A DNA stretch of 64,000 nucleotides, from NCBI RefSeq assembly GCF_000265205.3, contig NC_018000.1:3658001-3722000 (forward strand). Reading direction: 5' to 3'. Below the pieces are notes generated by a model that was not told the origin of the DNA, ran no database searches, and saw nothing but the letters and a program-made list of their open reading frames with translations. This stretch comes from Sinorhizobium fredii USDA 257. Its GTDB lineage: Bacteria; Pseudomonadota; Alphaproteobacteria; Rhizobiales; Rhizobiaceae. The translations under genes were made by a program, and so were the position numbers. Below, piece by piece: positions 10,538-20,319 of this stretch; position 1 is the first letter of the stretch; every line of letters starts with the position of its first letter.

Positions 10538-11998
10538 ATGTCGCAGCAACTGTCCGTTTTTCCGGCATTCTTTCGCGTCGCGCAGAAGAGCGTGGCGGTG
10601 TTCGGCAATGGGGACGAAGCCTTCGCCAAGGTACGCCTGCTGCTGAACACCGAGGCGCGCATCCTCGCCTATGCGGATCAGCCGGAACCGGCCTTCGAGG
10701 CCTTCCTGAAGGACAAAGGCATCGAGGCGGTGCGTGGGCCCTTTGCCGACCATCAGGTCGAAGGCGCCGTGTTGGTCTTTGCGGCGACCGGCGATGCGGC
10801 TGCCGATAGGGTGATCGTGAGCGCGGCGCGCGAGCGCAAGATCCCTGCGAACGCCGTCGACCAGCCGGACTATTGCGATTTTCTGACGCCGGCGCTCGTC
10901 AACCGCGCCCCTGTCGCGGTGGCGATCGGCACGGAAGGGGCGGGGCCGGTTCTGGCGCAGATGATCCGCGCGCAGATCGATCAACTTCTGTCCCCCTCGC
11001 TCGGCATCGTCGCGACTTTGGCCGCGAGCTACCGCGAGGCGGTCGATCGTCTTATCCCACGCGGCGTTGCGCGCCGCGTCTTCTGGCGGCGCTTTTTCTC
11101 GGGGCCCGTAGCGGATCATGTCGCTCTCGGCGATCTTGCTTCCGCCCGCCGCGAAGCCTCCAGGCTGCTGGACGCGGCCGACCGCATTTCCGGGCACGTC
11201 TGGCTGGTTGGAGCGGGTCCGGGTGCTGAGGACCTGCTGACGCTCAGGGCGCAGCGGGTGATGATGGAGGCGGATGCGATCGTCTATGACGCGCTGGTGC
11301 CACAGGCAATCGTCGACATGGGGCGCCGCGATGCCGAGCGGCTTTCGGTCGGCAAGCGCAAGGGATGCCACACCAAGTCGCAAGCCGAGATCAATCAGCT
11401 GCTGGTGAAGCTCGCCAATGAAGGCAAGCGCGTCGTGCGGCTGAAATCCGGTGATCCACTGATCTTCGGCCGTGCCGGCGAAGAGATGGCCGCGATGCGC
11501 GAAGCCGGGATCAGCTACGAGATCGTCCCCGGCATCACCTCGGCCTTTGCCGCAGCGGCGGATTTCGAGCTGCCGCTGACGCTTCGCGGTGTCGCGTCGT
11601 CGCTGGTCTTCACGACCGGCCACGATCTTGCCGGCGATGTCCTTCCCGATTGGGCGCGGCTTGCCGTCTCCGGCGCGACGATCGCCGTCTATATGGGCCG
11701 TACGGTGGCCGCTTCGGTCGCAGGCCGGCTGATGCAGGCGGGGCTGCCGGCGGAGACCACAGTTGCCGTCATCGAGAATGCCAGCCGCGCCGAGCGGCGT
11801 CTGCTGCACGGGATCCTTCGTGAACTGCCGGATCTCGAGAACCGGACGGAGCTCGACGGGCCAGTCATGGTGATCATCGGCGATGCGGTCGCCGGCGCGA
11901 ATTTCGCCCGGTCGGAACCACTCGCTGCCGGCCTGCGTCACAATGCGGACGCGAGCGATGCTTCTGACGCGAAACGCGCAGAACAGATTTTGAATTGA
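10538..11998 (+). CDS. cysG: CysG siroheme synthase
   Basis: 486 aa, a fusion of two domains. Residues about 1-200 are the precorrin-2 dehydrogenase/sirohydrochlorin ferrochelatase part (VAVFGNGDEAFAKVRLLL, a divergent NAD-binding motif; IPANAVDQPDYCDF). Residues about 215-465 are uroporphyrinogen-III C-methyltransferase (VWLVGAGPGAEDLLTLRA; SGDPLIFGRAGEE). Together they turn uroporphyrinogen III into siroheme, the cofactor of the CysI encoded two genes on. It starts the cys cluster and is followed 10 bp later by the DUF2849 gene. A good AGAAGGAG site precedes the ATG. Confidence 0.96.
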   Translation: MSQQLSVFPAFFRVAQKSVAVFGNGDEAFAKVRLLLNTEARILAYADQPEPAFEAFLKDKGIEAVRGPFADHQVEGAVLVFAATGDAAADRVIVSAARERKIPANAVDQPDYCDFLTPALVNRAPVAVAIGTEGAGPVLAQMIRAQIDQLLSPSLGIVATLAASYREAVDRLIPRGVARRVFWRRFFSGPVADHVALGDLASARREASRLLDAADRISGHVWLVGAGPGAEDLLTLRAQRVMMEADAIVYDALVPQAIVDMGRRDAERLSVGKRKGCHTKSQAEINQLLVKLANEGKRVVRLKSGDPLIFGRAGEEMAAMREAGISYEIVPGITSAFAAAADFELPLTLRGVASSLVFTTGHDLAGDVLPDWARLAVSGATIAVYMGRTVAASVAGRLMQAGLPAETTVAVIENASRAERRLLHGILRELPDLENRTELDGPVMVIIGDAVAGANFARSEPLAAGLRHNADASDASDAKRAEQILN

Positions 11999-12008
11999 GG
12001 ACGACGTG

Positions 12009-12326
12009 ATGGTGAGCAAGGTTTTGACGGCAAATCGCTTGGCGGACGGCATTTCCGTCTGGCTCGACGCCTCCGGCAATTGGGTGGAGTCGCTGCAGGA
12101 CGCTTTCGTTGCCCGCCATGCCGAGGCCGTCGCCGCGCTCGAGGCGACCGGTAAGACCGCCTTCGCCGACAACAAGGTCGTGGATGTCAACGTCGTTGAC
12201 GTGGAAGAGGTCGACGGCATACTCCGGCCGCTTCGCATGCGTGAGCGGATCCGGGCGGAAGGTCCGTCAATCGCCTATGCCCCCGGTTATCACGGCCTTG
12301 CCGGCCCCAAGAATTTTGCTGCCTGA
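12009..12326 (+). CDS. DUF2849 small protein of the sulfite reduction cluster
   Basis: 105 aa from ATG 12009; a GTG at 12006 would add one residue. It matches the DUF2849 type of small protein that sits between cysG and cysI in alphaproteobacteria. It is soluble, with no signal peptide, transmembrane helix or cysteine; the N-terminal half (VSKVLTANRLADGISVWLD) looks like a small beta-rich fold. Spacing is 10 bp from cysG and 14 bp to cysI, so it is co-translated with them. Function is unknown; context suggests an accessory role in siroheme delivery or sulfite reductase assembly (inference). Confidence 0.85.
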   Translation: MVSKVLTANRLADGISVWLDASGNWVESLQDAFVARHAEAVAALEATGKTAFADNKVVDVNVVDVEEVDGILRPLRMRERIRAEGPSIAYAPGYHGLAGPKNFAA

Positions 12327-12340
12327 GGACCTGAGCTTCC

Positions 12341-14014
<1,674 letters not shown>

Positions 14015-14039
14015 ACGAAGCGCTATAAGGATTTGGAAG

Positions 14040-14537
14040 ATGACGAAAATCTGGAAAGAAGGCGGCTTCGTGAATGATGACCCGTGGGTCGTCGAGACCG
14101 AGGAGGTCAAGGCCGGCTCGAACGAGAAGGCAATCCTCGGCCTTGACGCCTTCCTGGAGCAGGCAGCAGGCGGCGCTTCCGGCCTTGGTGTCCTGATCGC
14201 CCCTGCGGACGACGTGACGCGCCTGGCGCCGCATCTCGACCGCATTGCTCTGGTAGCCTTGGGCTTCCCGGCCTTCAACGACGGGCGCGCCTTCAGCCAT
14301 GCTTCGCTGCTGCGCAGCCGCCTCGGCTTCGAAGGCGAGGTACGTGCCGTTGGCGACGTGTTGATCGACCAGATCCCGTTGATGCTGCGTTGTGGGGTCG
14401 ACAGTTTTGCGGTGACCAATGCCACGGCGATCAAAATGCTCTCGGAAGGGCGCCTGCCGGGCATCGCCAACCACTACCAGCCGACGGCAAAACCGTCGAC
14501 CGACGCCAAATCCTACAGTTGGCGCCGCGTTTCCTGA
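14040..14537 (+). CDS. DUF934 protein, sulfite reduction partner of CysI
   Basis: 165 aa from ATG 14040. It belongs to the DUF934 proteins found next to cysI in proteobacteria and sometimes annotated as a probable oxidoreductase of sulfite reduction, without demonstrated activity. The features are WKEGGFVNDDPWV at the N terminus and FPAFNDGRAFSHASLLRSRLG, FEGEVRAVGDVLIDQ in the middle. There is no clear nucleotide-binding or metal motif. It lies 25 bp behind cysI, in the same unit. Confidence 0.85.
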   Translation: MTKIWKEGGFVNDDPWVVETEEVKAGSNEKAILGLDAFLEQAAGGASGLGVLIAPADDVTRLAPHLDRIALVALGFPAFNDGRAFSHASLLRSRLGFEGEVRAVGDVLIDQIPLMLRCGVDSFAVTNATAIKMLSEGRLPGIANHYQPTAKPSTDAKSYSWRRVS

Positions 14538-14597
14538 AAAAAACGCGGCCCGCGACAGAGTGAAGCAAGCCGAAATGCTCGAAAGCGACTATATTTG

Positions 14598-14613
14598 GAA
14601 GGGAATTCCTTTC
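14598..14613. promoter_or_regulatory. Near-palindrome upstream of fpr, possible operator
   Basis: GAA-G-GGAATTCC-T-TTC is symmetric except for one base pair. It lies about 70 bp before the fpr ATG in an AT-richer intergenic stretch. A weak promoter (CTTGGA, 17 bp, ATAAAA) follows it. Function is inferred from position only. Confidence 0.3.
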
Positions 14614-14683
14614 AATTTGCCAAGGCTTGGAATATCCGCTTGTACTTGATAAAAAGCCTCACCATTACAGGACTGAAGCAACG

Positions 14684-15496
14684 ATGAATGCGCCGGCAAA
14701 AAAGGAAGATTTCGCGGTACAGGCACCGGCGGGTGTCTTCGTCGAAACGGTCACGAGCGTCGAACATTACACGGACCGGCTCTTCCGCTTCCGCATGACG
14801 CGCCCGCAGGAGTTTCGCTTCCGCTCCGGCGAGTTCGCGATGATCGGCCTGATGGTCGGCGAAAAGCCCGTCTATCGCGCCTATTCGATCGCAAGCCCCG
14901 CCTGGGACGAGGAACTGGAGTTCTTCTCGATCAAGGTACCTGACGGTCCGCTGACCTCGCATCTGCAGGCGATCAGGCCGGGCGATCAGGTGCTGATGCG
15001 CAAGAAGCCGACGGGCACGCTGGTGCTTGACGCGCTTGTGCCCGGCCGCAGGCTCTACATGTTCTCGACCGGCACGGGCATCGCGCCCTTTGCGAGCCTG
15101 ATGCGCGATCCGGAGACTTACGAGAAGTTCGAGGAGGTCATCCTCACGCATACCTGCCGCGACGTGGCCGAGTTGAAATACGGCTTCGATCTCGTCGAGG
15201 AAATCCGCAATCACGAGTTCCTCAATGAAATCGTCGGCGACAAGCTGCGCCACTACGCGACCGTGACGCGCGAGGATTATGGGTTCAAGGGCCGGATCAC
15301 CGACCTGATGACGAACGGCAAGTTCTTCGCCGACCTCGGCCTGCCGTCGCTCGATCCGGCGATCGATCGCGGCATGATCTGCGGCTCCACCGCCATGCTG
15401 AAGGACACCAAGGAAATCCTCGAGGCTGCCGGTCTCACCGAAGGCGCCAACAACAAGCCGGCTGAATTCGTCATCGAGCGCGCATTCGTCGGCTGA
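14684..15496 (+). CDS. fpr: Ferredoxin--NADP reductase
   Basis: 270 aa from ATG 14684; an upstream in-frame start at 14627 has no homologous content. Bacterial FNR transfers electrons between NADPH and ferredoxin/flavodoxin. The FAD site RAYSIASP (RxYS) is present, the NADP-binding core is YMFSTGTGIAPFASLMRDP, and the C terminus ends in FVIERAFVG as in bacterial subclass I FNRs. The position next to cysI suggests it feeds electrons to sulfite reductase through ferredoxin; oxidative-stress roles are also known for the family. It is separated from DUF934 by 146 bp and has its own terminator. Confidence 0.94.
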   Translation: MNAPAKKEDFAVQAPAGVFVETVTSVEHYTDRLFRFRMTRPQEFRFRSGEFAMIGLMVGEKPVYRAYSIASPAWDEELEFFSIKVPDGPLTSHLQAIRPGDQVLMRKKPTGTLVLDALVPGRRLYMFSTGTGIAPFASLMRDPETYEKFEEVILTHTCRDVAELKYGFDLVEEIRNHEFLNEIVGDKLRHYATVTREDYGFKGRITDLMTNGKFFADLGLPSLDPAIDRGMICGSTAMLKDTKEILEAAGLTEGANNKPAEFVIERAFVG

Positions 15497-15520
15497 TACG
15501 GCAACCGCCAATCTGATCGG

Positions 15521-15554
15521 AAAAAGAGGTGCATCCCGCGATGCGCCTCTTTTT
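15521..15554 (+). terminator. Rho-independent terminator of fpr
   Basis: AAAAAGAGGTGCAT, a 6-base loop and ATGCGCCTCTTTTT form a 14-bp stem with one wobble pair and a T-run. The A-run on the other side would make it work in both directions. Confidence 0.85.
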
Positions 15555-15589
15555 CGTCTTGCCGTCCGGCAAACGCCGATGCTGTCTAG

Positions 15590-16437
15590 GCCGTAGTGAC
15601 GATTTAAGATTTGGGATTCCCATCAGGGTGCAAATCAGATTCAACGCTGGCTTTTGGAGGCCAGCGATGGAAGGCGAAGCTCTTCGTGACGATCAGTGGG
15701 AGAAGGTGAAGCCGTTCGTTCCCGGGGGACGGAAGGGAAGGCGCGGCCCGCGCAGCGACGGGCGCCGCTTCTTCGACGCGTTGTTATGGATGGCCCGTTC
15801 CGGTGCACGCTGGCGTGATCTTCCAGAGCGATTCGGCCCATATCAGACGGCCAAGCGTCGCTATTACCGCTGGATCGAGATGGGCGTGTTTGACCGCCTG
15901 TTCGAAGCGATTGTCCGTGATCCCGATCTCGAATGGCTGGCGATCGACGCCACTGTCATCCGGGCGAATGCACAAGCCGCAGGCGCGCGGCGCAAAAGGG
16001 GGGACCTGAAGCCCAGGCTCTCGGGCGCTCGCGCGGCGGCTTCGGCACCAAGCTCCACGCCGTCGTAGTGCACTCGGCCTGCCGATCCGCTTCGCGATCG
16101 GACCCGGCCAGCAGAACGACATGGCGCCAGCCTGCGGCCTTGTCGCCGGACTGGCTTCAGGCCAAGTCATCGCCGACCGCGCCTACGATGCCGACAGCCT
16201 CCACGACGCCATCCTGGATCAGGGCGGCGAGCCGGTCATTCCGCCTCGCCGTCATCGCAAGCATCAGCACGGCTATGATCGGATCGCCTACCGCCAACGC
16301 TGGGGAATTGAGGGCTTCTTCGCCAAACTCAAGCAGTGGCGCCGCATCGCAACACGCTACGATAAGCTCGCAGCAACCTTCCTCGGCCTCGTCAAGCTCG
16401 CCAGCATCATGCTCTGGTTCAAATGATTAAATCGTGC
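15590..16437 (+). mobile_element. IS5-family (IS427-like) insertion sequence, decayed
   Basis: An 848-bp element bounded by CTAG at 15586-15589 and 16438-16441, which fits the YTAR target preference of IS5-family elements. The ends share CGATTTAA and ATTTG in inverted orientation (15601-15617 region against 16418-16435), with an imperfect 5-bp length difference, so exact borders are tentative. It holds one transposase gene in split frames. The right-hand CTAG is also the first base block of the adjacent palindromic repeat, meaning the IS landed at the edge of that repeat. Confidence 0.75.
15667..16426 (+). pseudogene. IS5-family transposase with two frame changes
   Basis: The N-terminal part (EALRDDQWEKVKPFVPGG, then GARWRDLPERFGPY and WLAIDATVIRANAQAAGA) is in one frame and carries the first DDE aspartate. 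At AAAAGGGGGG (15994-16003) the reading continues in the -1 frame (GGPEAQALGRSRGGFGTKLHA), a layout used by IS427-type elements for programmed frameshifting. Near 16065-16070 one base appears lost, because the rest (LPIRFAIGPGQQNDMAPACG, then IADRAYDAD and the final RWGIEGFFAKLKQWRR) sits in a third frame. The second change should inactivate the enzyme. The product ends in SIMLWFK. Confidence 0.8.
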
Positions 16438-16674
16438 CTAGAGCCTTTCCTGATTAAATTGAACCATTCTGCCGGAGCAGGTTTTCGTCAGAGCAGAGGC
16501 GATCGCCTCTGATCCTGGCGGAAAGATGCCCGGCCCTTCGGGTTGGCTGAAGCGCGCGGCCTGTTTGCTCGGCTGGCTTCGCCGTAGCGTTGGCTACGCC
16601 GCGCGCCAGCCGAGCAAACATTCCGCTCCGCTTGAGCCAACAGAATGGTTCAATTTAACCAGGAAAGGCTCTAG
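16438..16674. repeat. 237-bp MITE-like palindromic element with 34-bp terminal inverted repeats
   Basis: The arms 16438-16471 and 16641-16674 are inverted copies with a single mismatch and both begin with CTAG followed by AGCCTTTCCTG. Inside are a perfect 18-bp palindrome CAGAGGCGATCGCCTCTG (16494-16511), a 16-bp stem TGTTTGCTCGGCTGGC (16562-16577 with 16605-16620) and a small hairpin CGTAGC-GTTG-GCTACG. There is no coding capacity. It is of the type of rhizobial intergenic mosaic or MITE-like repeats. Its right end supplies the stop codon of the GntR gene. Confidence 0.85.
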
Positions 16675-17282
16675 CCGTCAGCGAGGTAATCCATCAGCTG
16701 CGACATGGAAGCGGCGGCGCCCACTGAGTCCGCAGCCTCGATCGCGCGCATCACCTTCACGTGACGCTCCACCGATCCTTTCATCTTTTCCGGCGAGGCG
16801 GATGCGAACCAGATGCGCCGCGCATGGGTCTGGAGCGGCGCTAGCGCTGCGGTCAAAAAGCGGTTGGGGCAGGCCGCTTCCATCACCTCGTCGAACCTTT
16901 TATCCGCAACCAGAAAGCCCTCCAGATCGCCGTGACCGGCGCAGTCCGCCATCTGTTGCCGGCAGTCGCTAATCTCGTGGCGGGCCCCGGCGCTTGCATG
17001 CTCCGCCACAAGGGCTGCCGCCAACGGTTCGAGCCGTTGACGCGTCTGCATCAGATGCATTCGATCGTCCGGCCGGATGGTGCTGATTTGCAAGCCGACT
17101 CGCGGGCGAACCTCGATCAGTCCTTGCCAGGCGAGCTTCTGGATCGCCTCGCGGACCGGCGTGCGGCCGTGGTTGGCGAGCTCCAGCAGCTGCCGCTCGG
17201 TGACGAGCGTTCCCGGCTTCAGCTTCAAGGTGACGATGAGGCGTTCGAGGGCCAGATAGGCGAGGTGCGATTGGGACGACAT
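16671..17282 (-). CDS. GntR-family (FCD domain) transcriptional regulator, C terminus probably altered
   Basis: 203 aa, a little short for the FadR/VanR class (usually 220-250). The winged-helix domain covers about 5-75 (LVTERQLLELANHGRTPVREAIQKLAWQG). The FCD ligand-binding part has LMQTRQRLEPLAAALVAEHA, DKRFDEVM, QTHARRIWF and RHVKVMRAIEA; the usual FH of the first metal motif is FD. The TAG stop is formed by the CTAG end of the palindromic repeat, so the natural tail may be lost. It is divergent from a DHDPS-family gene, with two identical palindromes between, so it probably represses that gene and itself until a sugar-acid or amino-acid derivative binds. Confidence 0.88.
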   Translation of the reverse strand: MSSQSHLAYLALERLIVTLKLKPGTLVTERQLLELANHGRTPVREAIQKLAWQGLIEVRPRVGLQISTIRPDDRMHLMQTRQRLEPLAAALVAEHASAGARHEISDCRQQMADCAGHGDLEGFLVADKRFDEVMEAACPNRFLTAALAPLQTHARRIWFASASPEKMKGSVERHVKVMRAIEAADSVGAAASMSQLMDYLADG

Positions 17283-17299
17283 GAATGTCCTTGGGCGTG

Positions 17300-17309
17300 T
17301 GATATATCA
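17300..17309. promoter_or_regulatory. Operator-like palindrome 1 (GntR site)
   Basis: TGATATATCA is a perfect 10-bp palindrome 18 bp before the regulator's start codon (followed by G on its right side). It fits the TGnTATnnCA-like half-site style of FadR/VanR-class GntR proteins. An identical copy lies at 17346-17355. Confidence 0.7.
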
Positions 17310-17345
17310 GAGGTTGACACAGTTCCGAAATCATGGCAAGTGAGC

Positions 17346-17355
17346 TGATATATCA
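17346..17355. promoter_or_regulatory. Operator-like palindrome 2 (GntR site)
   Basis: A second copy of TGATATATCA, again followed by G, 46 bp from the first (start to start) and 18 bp before the ATG of the DHDPS-family gene. Each palindrome is the same distance from one of the two divergent starts, so one regulator can close both promoters. Confidence 0.7.
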
Positions 17356-17373
17356 GAACCAAGGAGGCTTCCC

Positions 17374-18264
17374 ATGTGGCGCGGCGTATTTCCGGCAGTA
17401 ACGACGAAATTCACCACTGAAGGCGATCTCGACAAGGCCGAGATGGAGCGCTGCTTCGCGCTGCAGTTCGAGGCGGGCGTCGACGGCATGATCGTCTGTG
17501 GTTCGCTCGGCGAGAACATGACGCTGGAGGCGGACGAAAAGATCGAGATCCTCAAGATCGCCAAGTCGGTCGCCGGCGGCAAGCCGGTGCTGATGACCAT
17601 ATGCGAAAGCGCAACGCGCCGCGGCGAAGCGGCGGCCAGCGCCGCCGCCAAGGCCGGCGCCGACGGTTTTATGGTTCTGCCGGGCGTCCCTTACAAATCG
17701 GCGCCTACCGAGACGCTCAGCCACATTCAGGCGATCGCTGTCGCCGGCGGGCTGCCGATCATGGTCTACAACAACCCGGTCGCCTACGGCGTCGACGTGA
17801 CGCTTTCGATGTTCGACGAACTGGCCAAGAACGAGTTGGTCGTTGCGATGAAGGAATCGACCGACGACATCCGCCGCATCACCGAGGTGCTGACCCGTTT
17901 CGGCGAGCGTTTCGACTGCTTCACCGGCGTCGATAATCTGGCACTCGAAAGCCTGCTGATGGGCGCCCATGGTTGGGTTGCTGGTCTTGTCGTCGCCTTT
18001 CCGAAGGAGACAGTTGCGATCTGGAAGCTCGTCCAGGTCGATCGCCTGGAGGAGGCGAGGGCGATCTACCGCTGGTTCCGTCCGCTGCTCGATCTCGACG
18101 TCTCCACCAATCTCGTCCAGAACATCAAGCTCGCCGAAGTCTTCGCGATCGATTCCAACGATCGCGTCCGTGCGCCGCGGCTGCCGCTTGCCGGCGCCGA
18201 GCGTCAGCGGGTCCAGGGCATCATCGAAGCAGCGCTTGCGAAGCGGCCGGCACTCCCGGTTTAG
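17374..18264 (+). CDS. Dihydrodipicolinate synthase-family lyase/aldolase
   Basis: 296 aa, class I aldolase fold of the DapA/N-acetylneuraminate lyase family. The catalytic lysine K160 (VAMKESTDD) and tyrosine Y132 (IMVYNNPVAYG) are present, with the GSLGENMTLEADEK substrate loop in place of the GTTGE of DapA. That, plus control by a divergent GntR protein and isolation from lysine genes, argues for a catabolic relative, for example a keto-acid aldolase or a hydroxyproline-pathway deaminase, rather than biosynthetic DapA. The exact substrate is not readable. AAGGAGG precedes the ATG. A strong terminator follows. Confidence 0.88.
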   Translation: MWRGVFPAVTTKFTTEGDLDKAEMERCFALQFEAGVDGMIVCGSLGENMTLEADEKIEILKIAKSVAGGKPVLMTICESATRRGEAAASAAAKAGADGFMVLPGVPYKSAPTETLSHIQAIAVAGGLPIMVYNNPVAYGVDVTLSMFDELAKNELVVAMKESTDDIRRITEVLTRFGERFDCFTGVDNLALESLLMGAHGWVAGLVVAFPKETVAIWKLVQVDRLEEARAIYRWFRPLLDLDVSTNLVQNIKLAEVFAIDSNDRVRAPRLPLAGAERQRVQGIIEAALAKRPALPV

Positions 18265-18274
18265 TGGAGCATGC

Positions 18275-18303
18275 GCCGGGCGTCGCCCGGTGGCTTTTTT
18301 TCT
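18275..18303 (+). terminator. Terminator after the DHDPS-family gene
   Basis: GCCGGGC-GTC-GCCCGGT stem followed by seven or more T residues, 10 bp after the stop codon. Confidence 0.85.
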
Positions 18304-18317
18304 CCTTGGAGACAATG

Positions 18318-18347
18318 AAAACGGCCCGCCTGATGGCGGGCCGTTTT
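18318..18347. terminator. Bidirectional terminator facing aapP
   Basis: AAAACGGCCCGCC-TGAT-GGCGGGCCGTTTT is a perfect 13-bp stem with A and T runs on its flanks. It sits just beyond the aapP stop, so it ends the minus-strand aap operon and backs up the plus-strand terminator. Confidence 0.9.
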
Positions 18348-18369
18348 CGTCTGAGGTCGTTTCGAGACT

Positions 18370-19146
18370 TCAGTGCAGGATCTGGCTCAGGAACAACTTG
18401 GTGCGCTCGTGCTGCGGATTGTCGAAGAACTCGGCCGGCGAATTCTGTTCGACGATCTGGCCCTGGTCCATGAAGATGACCCGGTTGGCGACCTGGCGGG
18501 CGAAGCCCATTTCGTGAGTGACGCACAGCATCGTCATGCCTTCTTCTGCAAGGCCCACCATCGTATCGAGCACTTCCTTGATCATTTCCGGATCGAGCGC
18601 CGAGGTCGGCTCGTCGAAAAGCATGATCTTCGGGTTCATGCAAAGCGAGCGGGCAATCGCGACGCGCTGCTGCTGACCGCCCGAGAGCTGGCCCGGATAT
18701 TTGAGTGCCTGCTCGGGGATCTTGACGCGCTTGAGGAAATGCATGGCGATTTCCTCGGCCTGTTTCTTCGGCATCTTGCGCACCCAGATTGGCGCCAGCG
18801 TGCAGTTTTCCAGGATGGTCAGGTGCGGAAAGAGGTTGAAGTGCTGGAACACCATGCCGACTTCGCGGCGCACTTCATCGATCTTCTTCAAGTCGTTGGT
18901 GAGTTCGATGCCATCGACGACGATCTTGCCCTTCTGGTGCTCCTCGAGACGGTTGATGCAGCGGATCATCGTCGATTTGCCAGAGCCCGACGGGCCGGCG
19001 ATGACGATGCGCTCGCCGCGCATCACTTTAAGATTGATGTCGCGCAGTACGTGGAAGTCACCATACCACTTGTTCATGTTGGTGATTTCGATTGCGACAT
19101 CCGTCTTCGAGACGGTCATCTTTGACGCGGTGGCCGTGTTTGCCAT
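18370..19146 (-). CDS. aapP: General L-amino acid ABC transporter ATP-binding protein
   Basis: 258 aa. The motifs are Walker [10 protein letters not shown]-loop region [13 protein letters not shown], signature [15 protein letters not shown], Walker [13 protein letters not shown] and the H-loop VTHEMG. It powers the AapJQMP broad-specificity amino-acid transporter, which in rhizobia handles uptake and efflux of polar amino acids and matters in symbiotic amino-acid cycling. It is the last gene of the operon, 14 bp after aapM. Confidence 0.97.
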   Translation of the reverse strand: MANTATASKMTVSKTDVAIEITNMNKWYGDFHVLRDINLKVMRGERIVIAGPSGSGKSTMIRCINRLEEHQKGKIVVDGIELTNDLKKIDEVRREVGMVFQHFNLFPHLTILENCTLAPIWVRKMPKKQAEEIAMHFLKRVKIPEQALKYPGQLSGGQQQRVAIARSLCMNPKIMLFDEPTSALDPEMIKEVLDTMVGLAEEGMTMLCVTHEMGFARQVANRVIFMDQGQIVEQNSPAEFFDNPQHERTKLFLSQILH

Positions 19147-19160
19147 TTATGTTTCCCCTT

Positions 19161-20315
19161 TTATCGGTGGCTCTTGTCGAGCAGGCGTTCCATGAAGCCT
19201 GAATAGCGCGACATGCCGAAGCAGAAAAGCCAGAATACAAAGCCCGCGAAGATCAGGCCCGTCAGCGGCGTTACCGCGGACGCCCAGTTCGCGTCGCTAA
19301 AGTTCAGGCGGACAATGCCGAGCAGGTCGAACATGCCGATGATCGAAACGAGCGAGGTGTCCTTGAACAGGCCGATGAAGGTGTTGACGATACCGGGAAT
19401 CACCAGCTTCAGCGCCTGCGGCAGGATGATGAGGTTCATCTTCTGCCAGTAGCTGAGACCGAGCGAATCGGCGCCTTCATATTGGCCCTTCGGAATGGCC
19501 TGCAGCCCGCCGCGGACGACCTCGGCCATGTAGGCGGACGCAAAGAACGACACACCGATCAGCGCCCGCAGGAACTTGTCGAAGGTGACGCCCTGCGGCA
19601 GGAACAGCGGCAGCATCACGCTAGCCATGAACAGAACCGTGATCAGCGGGACGCCGCGCACCATCTCGATGAAGACGGTGCAGAGCATCTTGATTACCGG
19701 CATGTTCGATCGCCGTCCGAGTGCCAGTAGAATGCCGAGCGGCAGCGAAACCGCGATGCCGACGAACGAGAGGACCAGGGTGACCATCAGGCCGCCCCAC
19801 AGTGCCGTCTCGACATAGGTGAGGCCGAGCCAGCCGCCGGGAAGCAGGATCGTGGCGAGGATCGGCAGGACCGCCAGCAGCAGAACCGCGTTCAACCCCT
19901 TGTAAGGAATCTTTGGGATCAACATCGGAACGAGGAGCAGCACGAAAAGGATGCCGACGAGGGCGGGACGCCACTGCTCCTCGAGCGGATAACGGCCGAA
20001 GACGAACTGCCCGAGCTTTGCATTGACGAAGGCCCAGCAGGCGCCGCTCCAGCCTTCCGGTTGCGAGCCGCCTTGGGCGACCGTGGCGCAGACGCCGCGA
20101 CCGCCGCCTGTCCATGCGGCGTCGACGAAAAGCCACTGGATCGCAGGCGGCACCAGCCATGCCAGGATGAGTAGGCTGATGATCGTCAGGACGCTGTCCT
20201 TCGGCGTGGCGAAGAGATTCTTGCGCAGCCATCGGACGATGCCAGCTTCCAACGCGGGGGCGGGTGAGGCTTCGATCATCGAAGCACGAACAAAACTTGC
20301 CTGATGCGTGCTCAT
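19161..20315 (-). CDS. aapM: General L-amino acid ABC transporter permease AapM
   Basis: 384 aa, with about eight hydrophobic segments and a large periplasmic loop (residues about 66-115, containing three cysteines), as in the Aap family where the permeases are longer than usual. The cytoplasmic EAA loop reads [16 protein letters not shown] followed by [12 protein letters not shown]. It pairs with AapQ as a heterodimeric channel. The ATG lies 4 bp after the aapQ stop, so they are tightly coupled. Confidence 0.95.
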   Translation of the reverse strand: MSTHQASFVRASMIEASPAPALEAGIVRWLRKNLFATPKDSVLTIISLLILAWLVPPAIQWLFVDAAWTGGGRGVCATVAQGGSQPEGWSGACWAFVNAKLGQFVFGRYPLEEQWRPALVGILFVLLLVPMLIPKIPYKGLNAVLLLAVLPILATILLPGGWLGLTYVETALWGGLMVTLVLSFVGIAVSLPLGILLALGRRSNMPVIKMLCTVFIEMVRGVPLITVLFMASVMLPLFLPQGVTFDKFLRALIGVSFFASAYMAEVVRGGLQAIPKGQYEGADSLGLSYWQKMNLIILPQALKLVIPGIVNTFIGLFKDTSLVSIIGMFDLLGIVRLNFSDANWASAVTPLTGLIFAGFVFWLFCFGMSRYSGFMERLLDKSHR

Positions 20316-20319
20316 GTTC

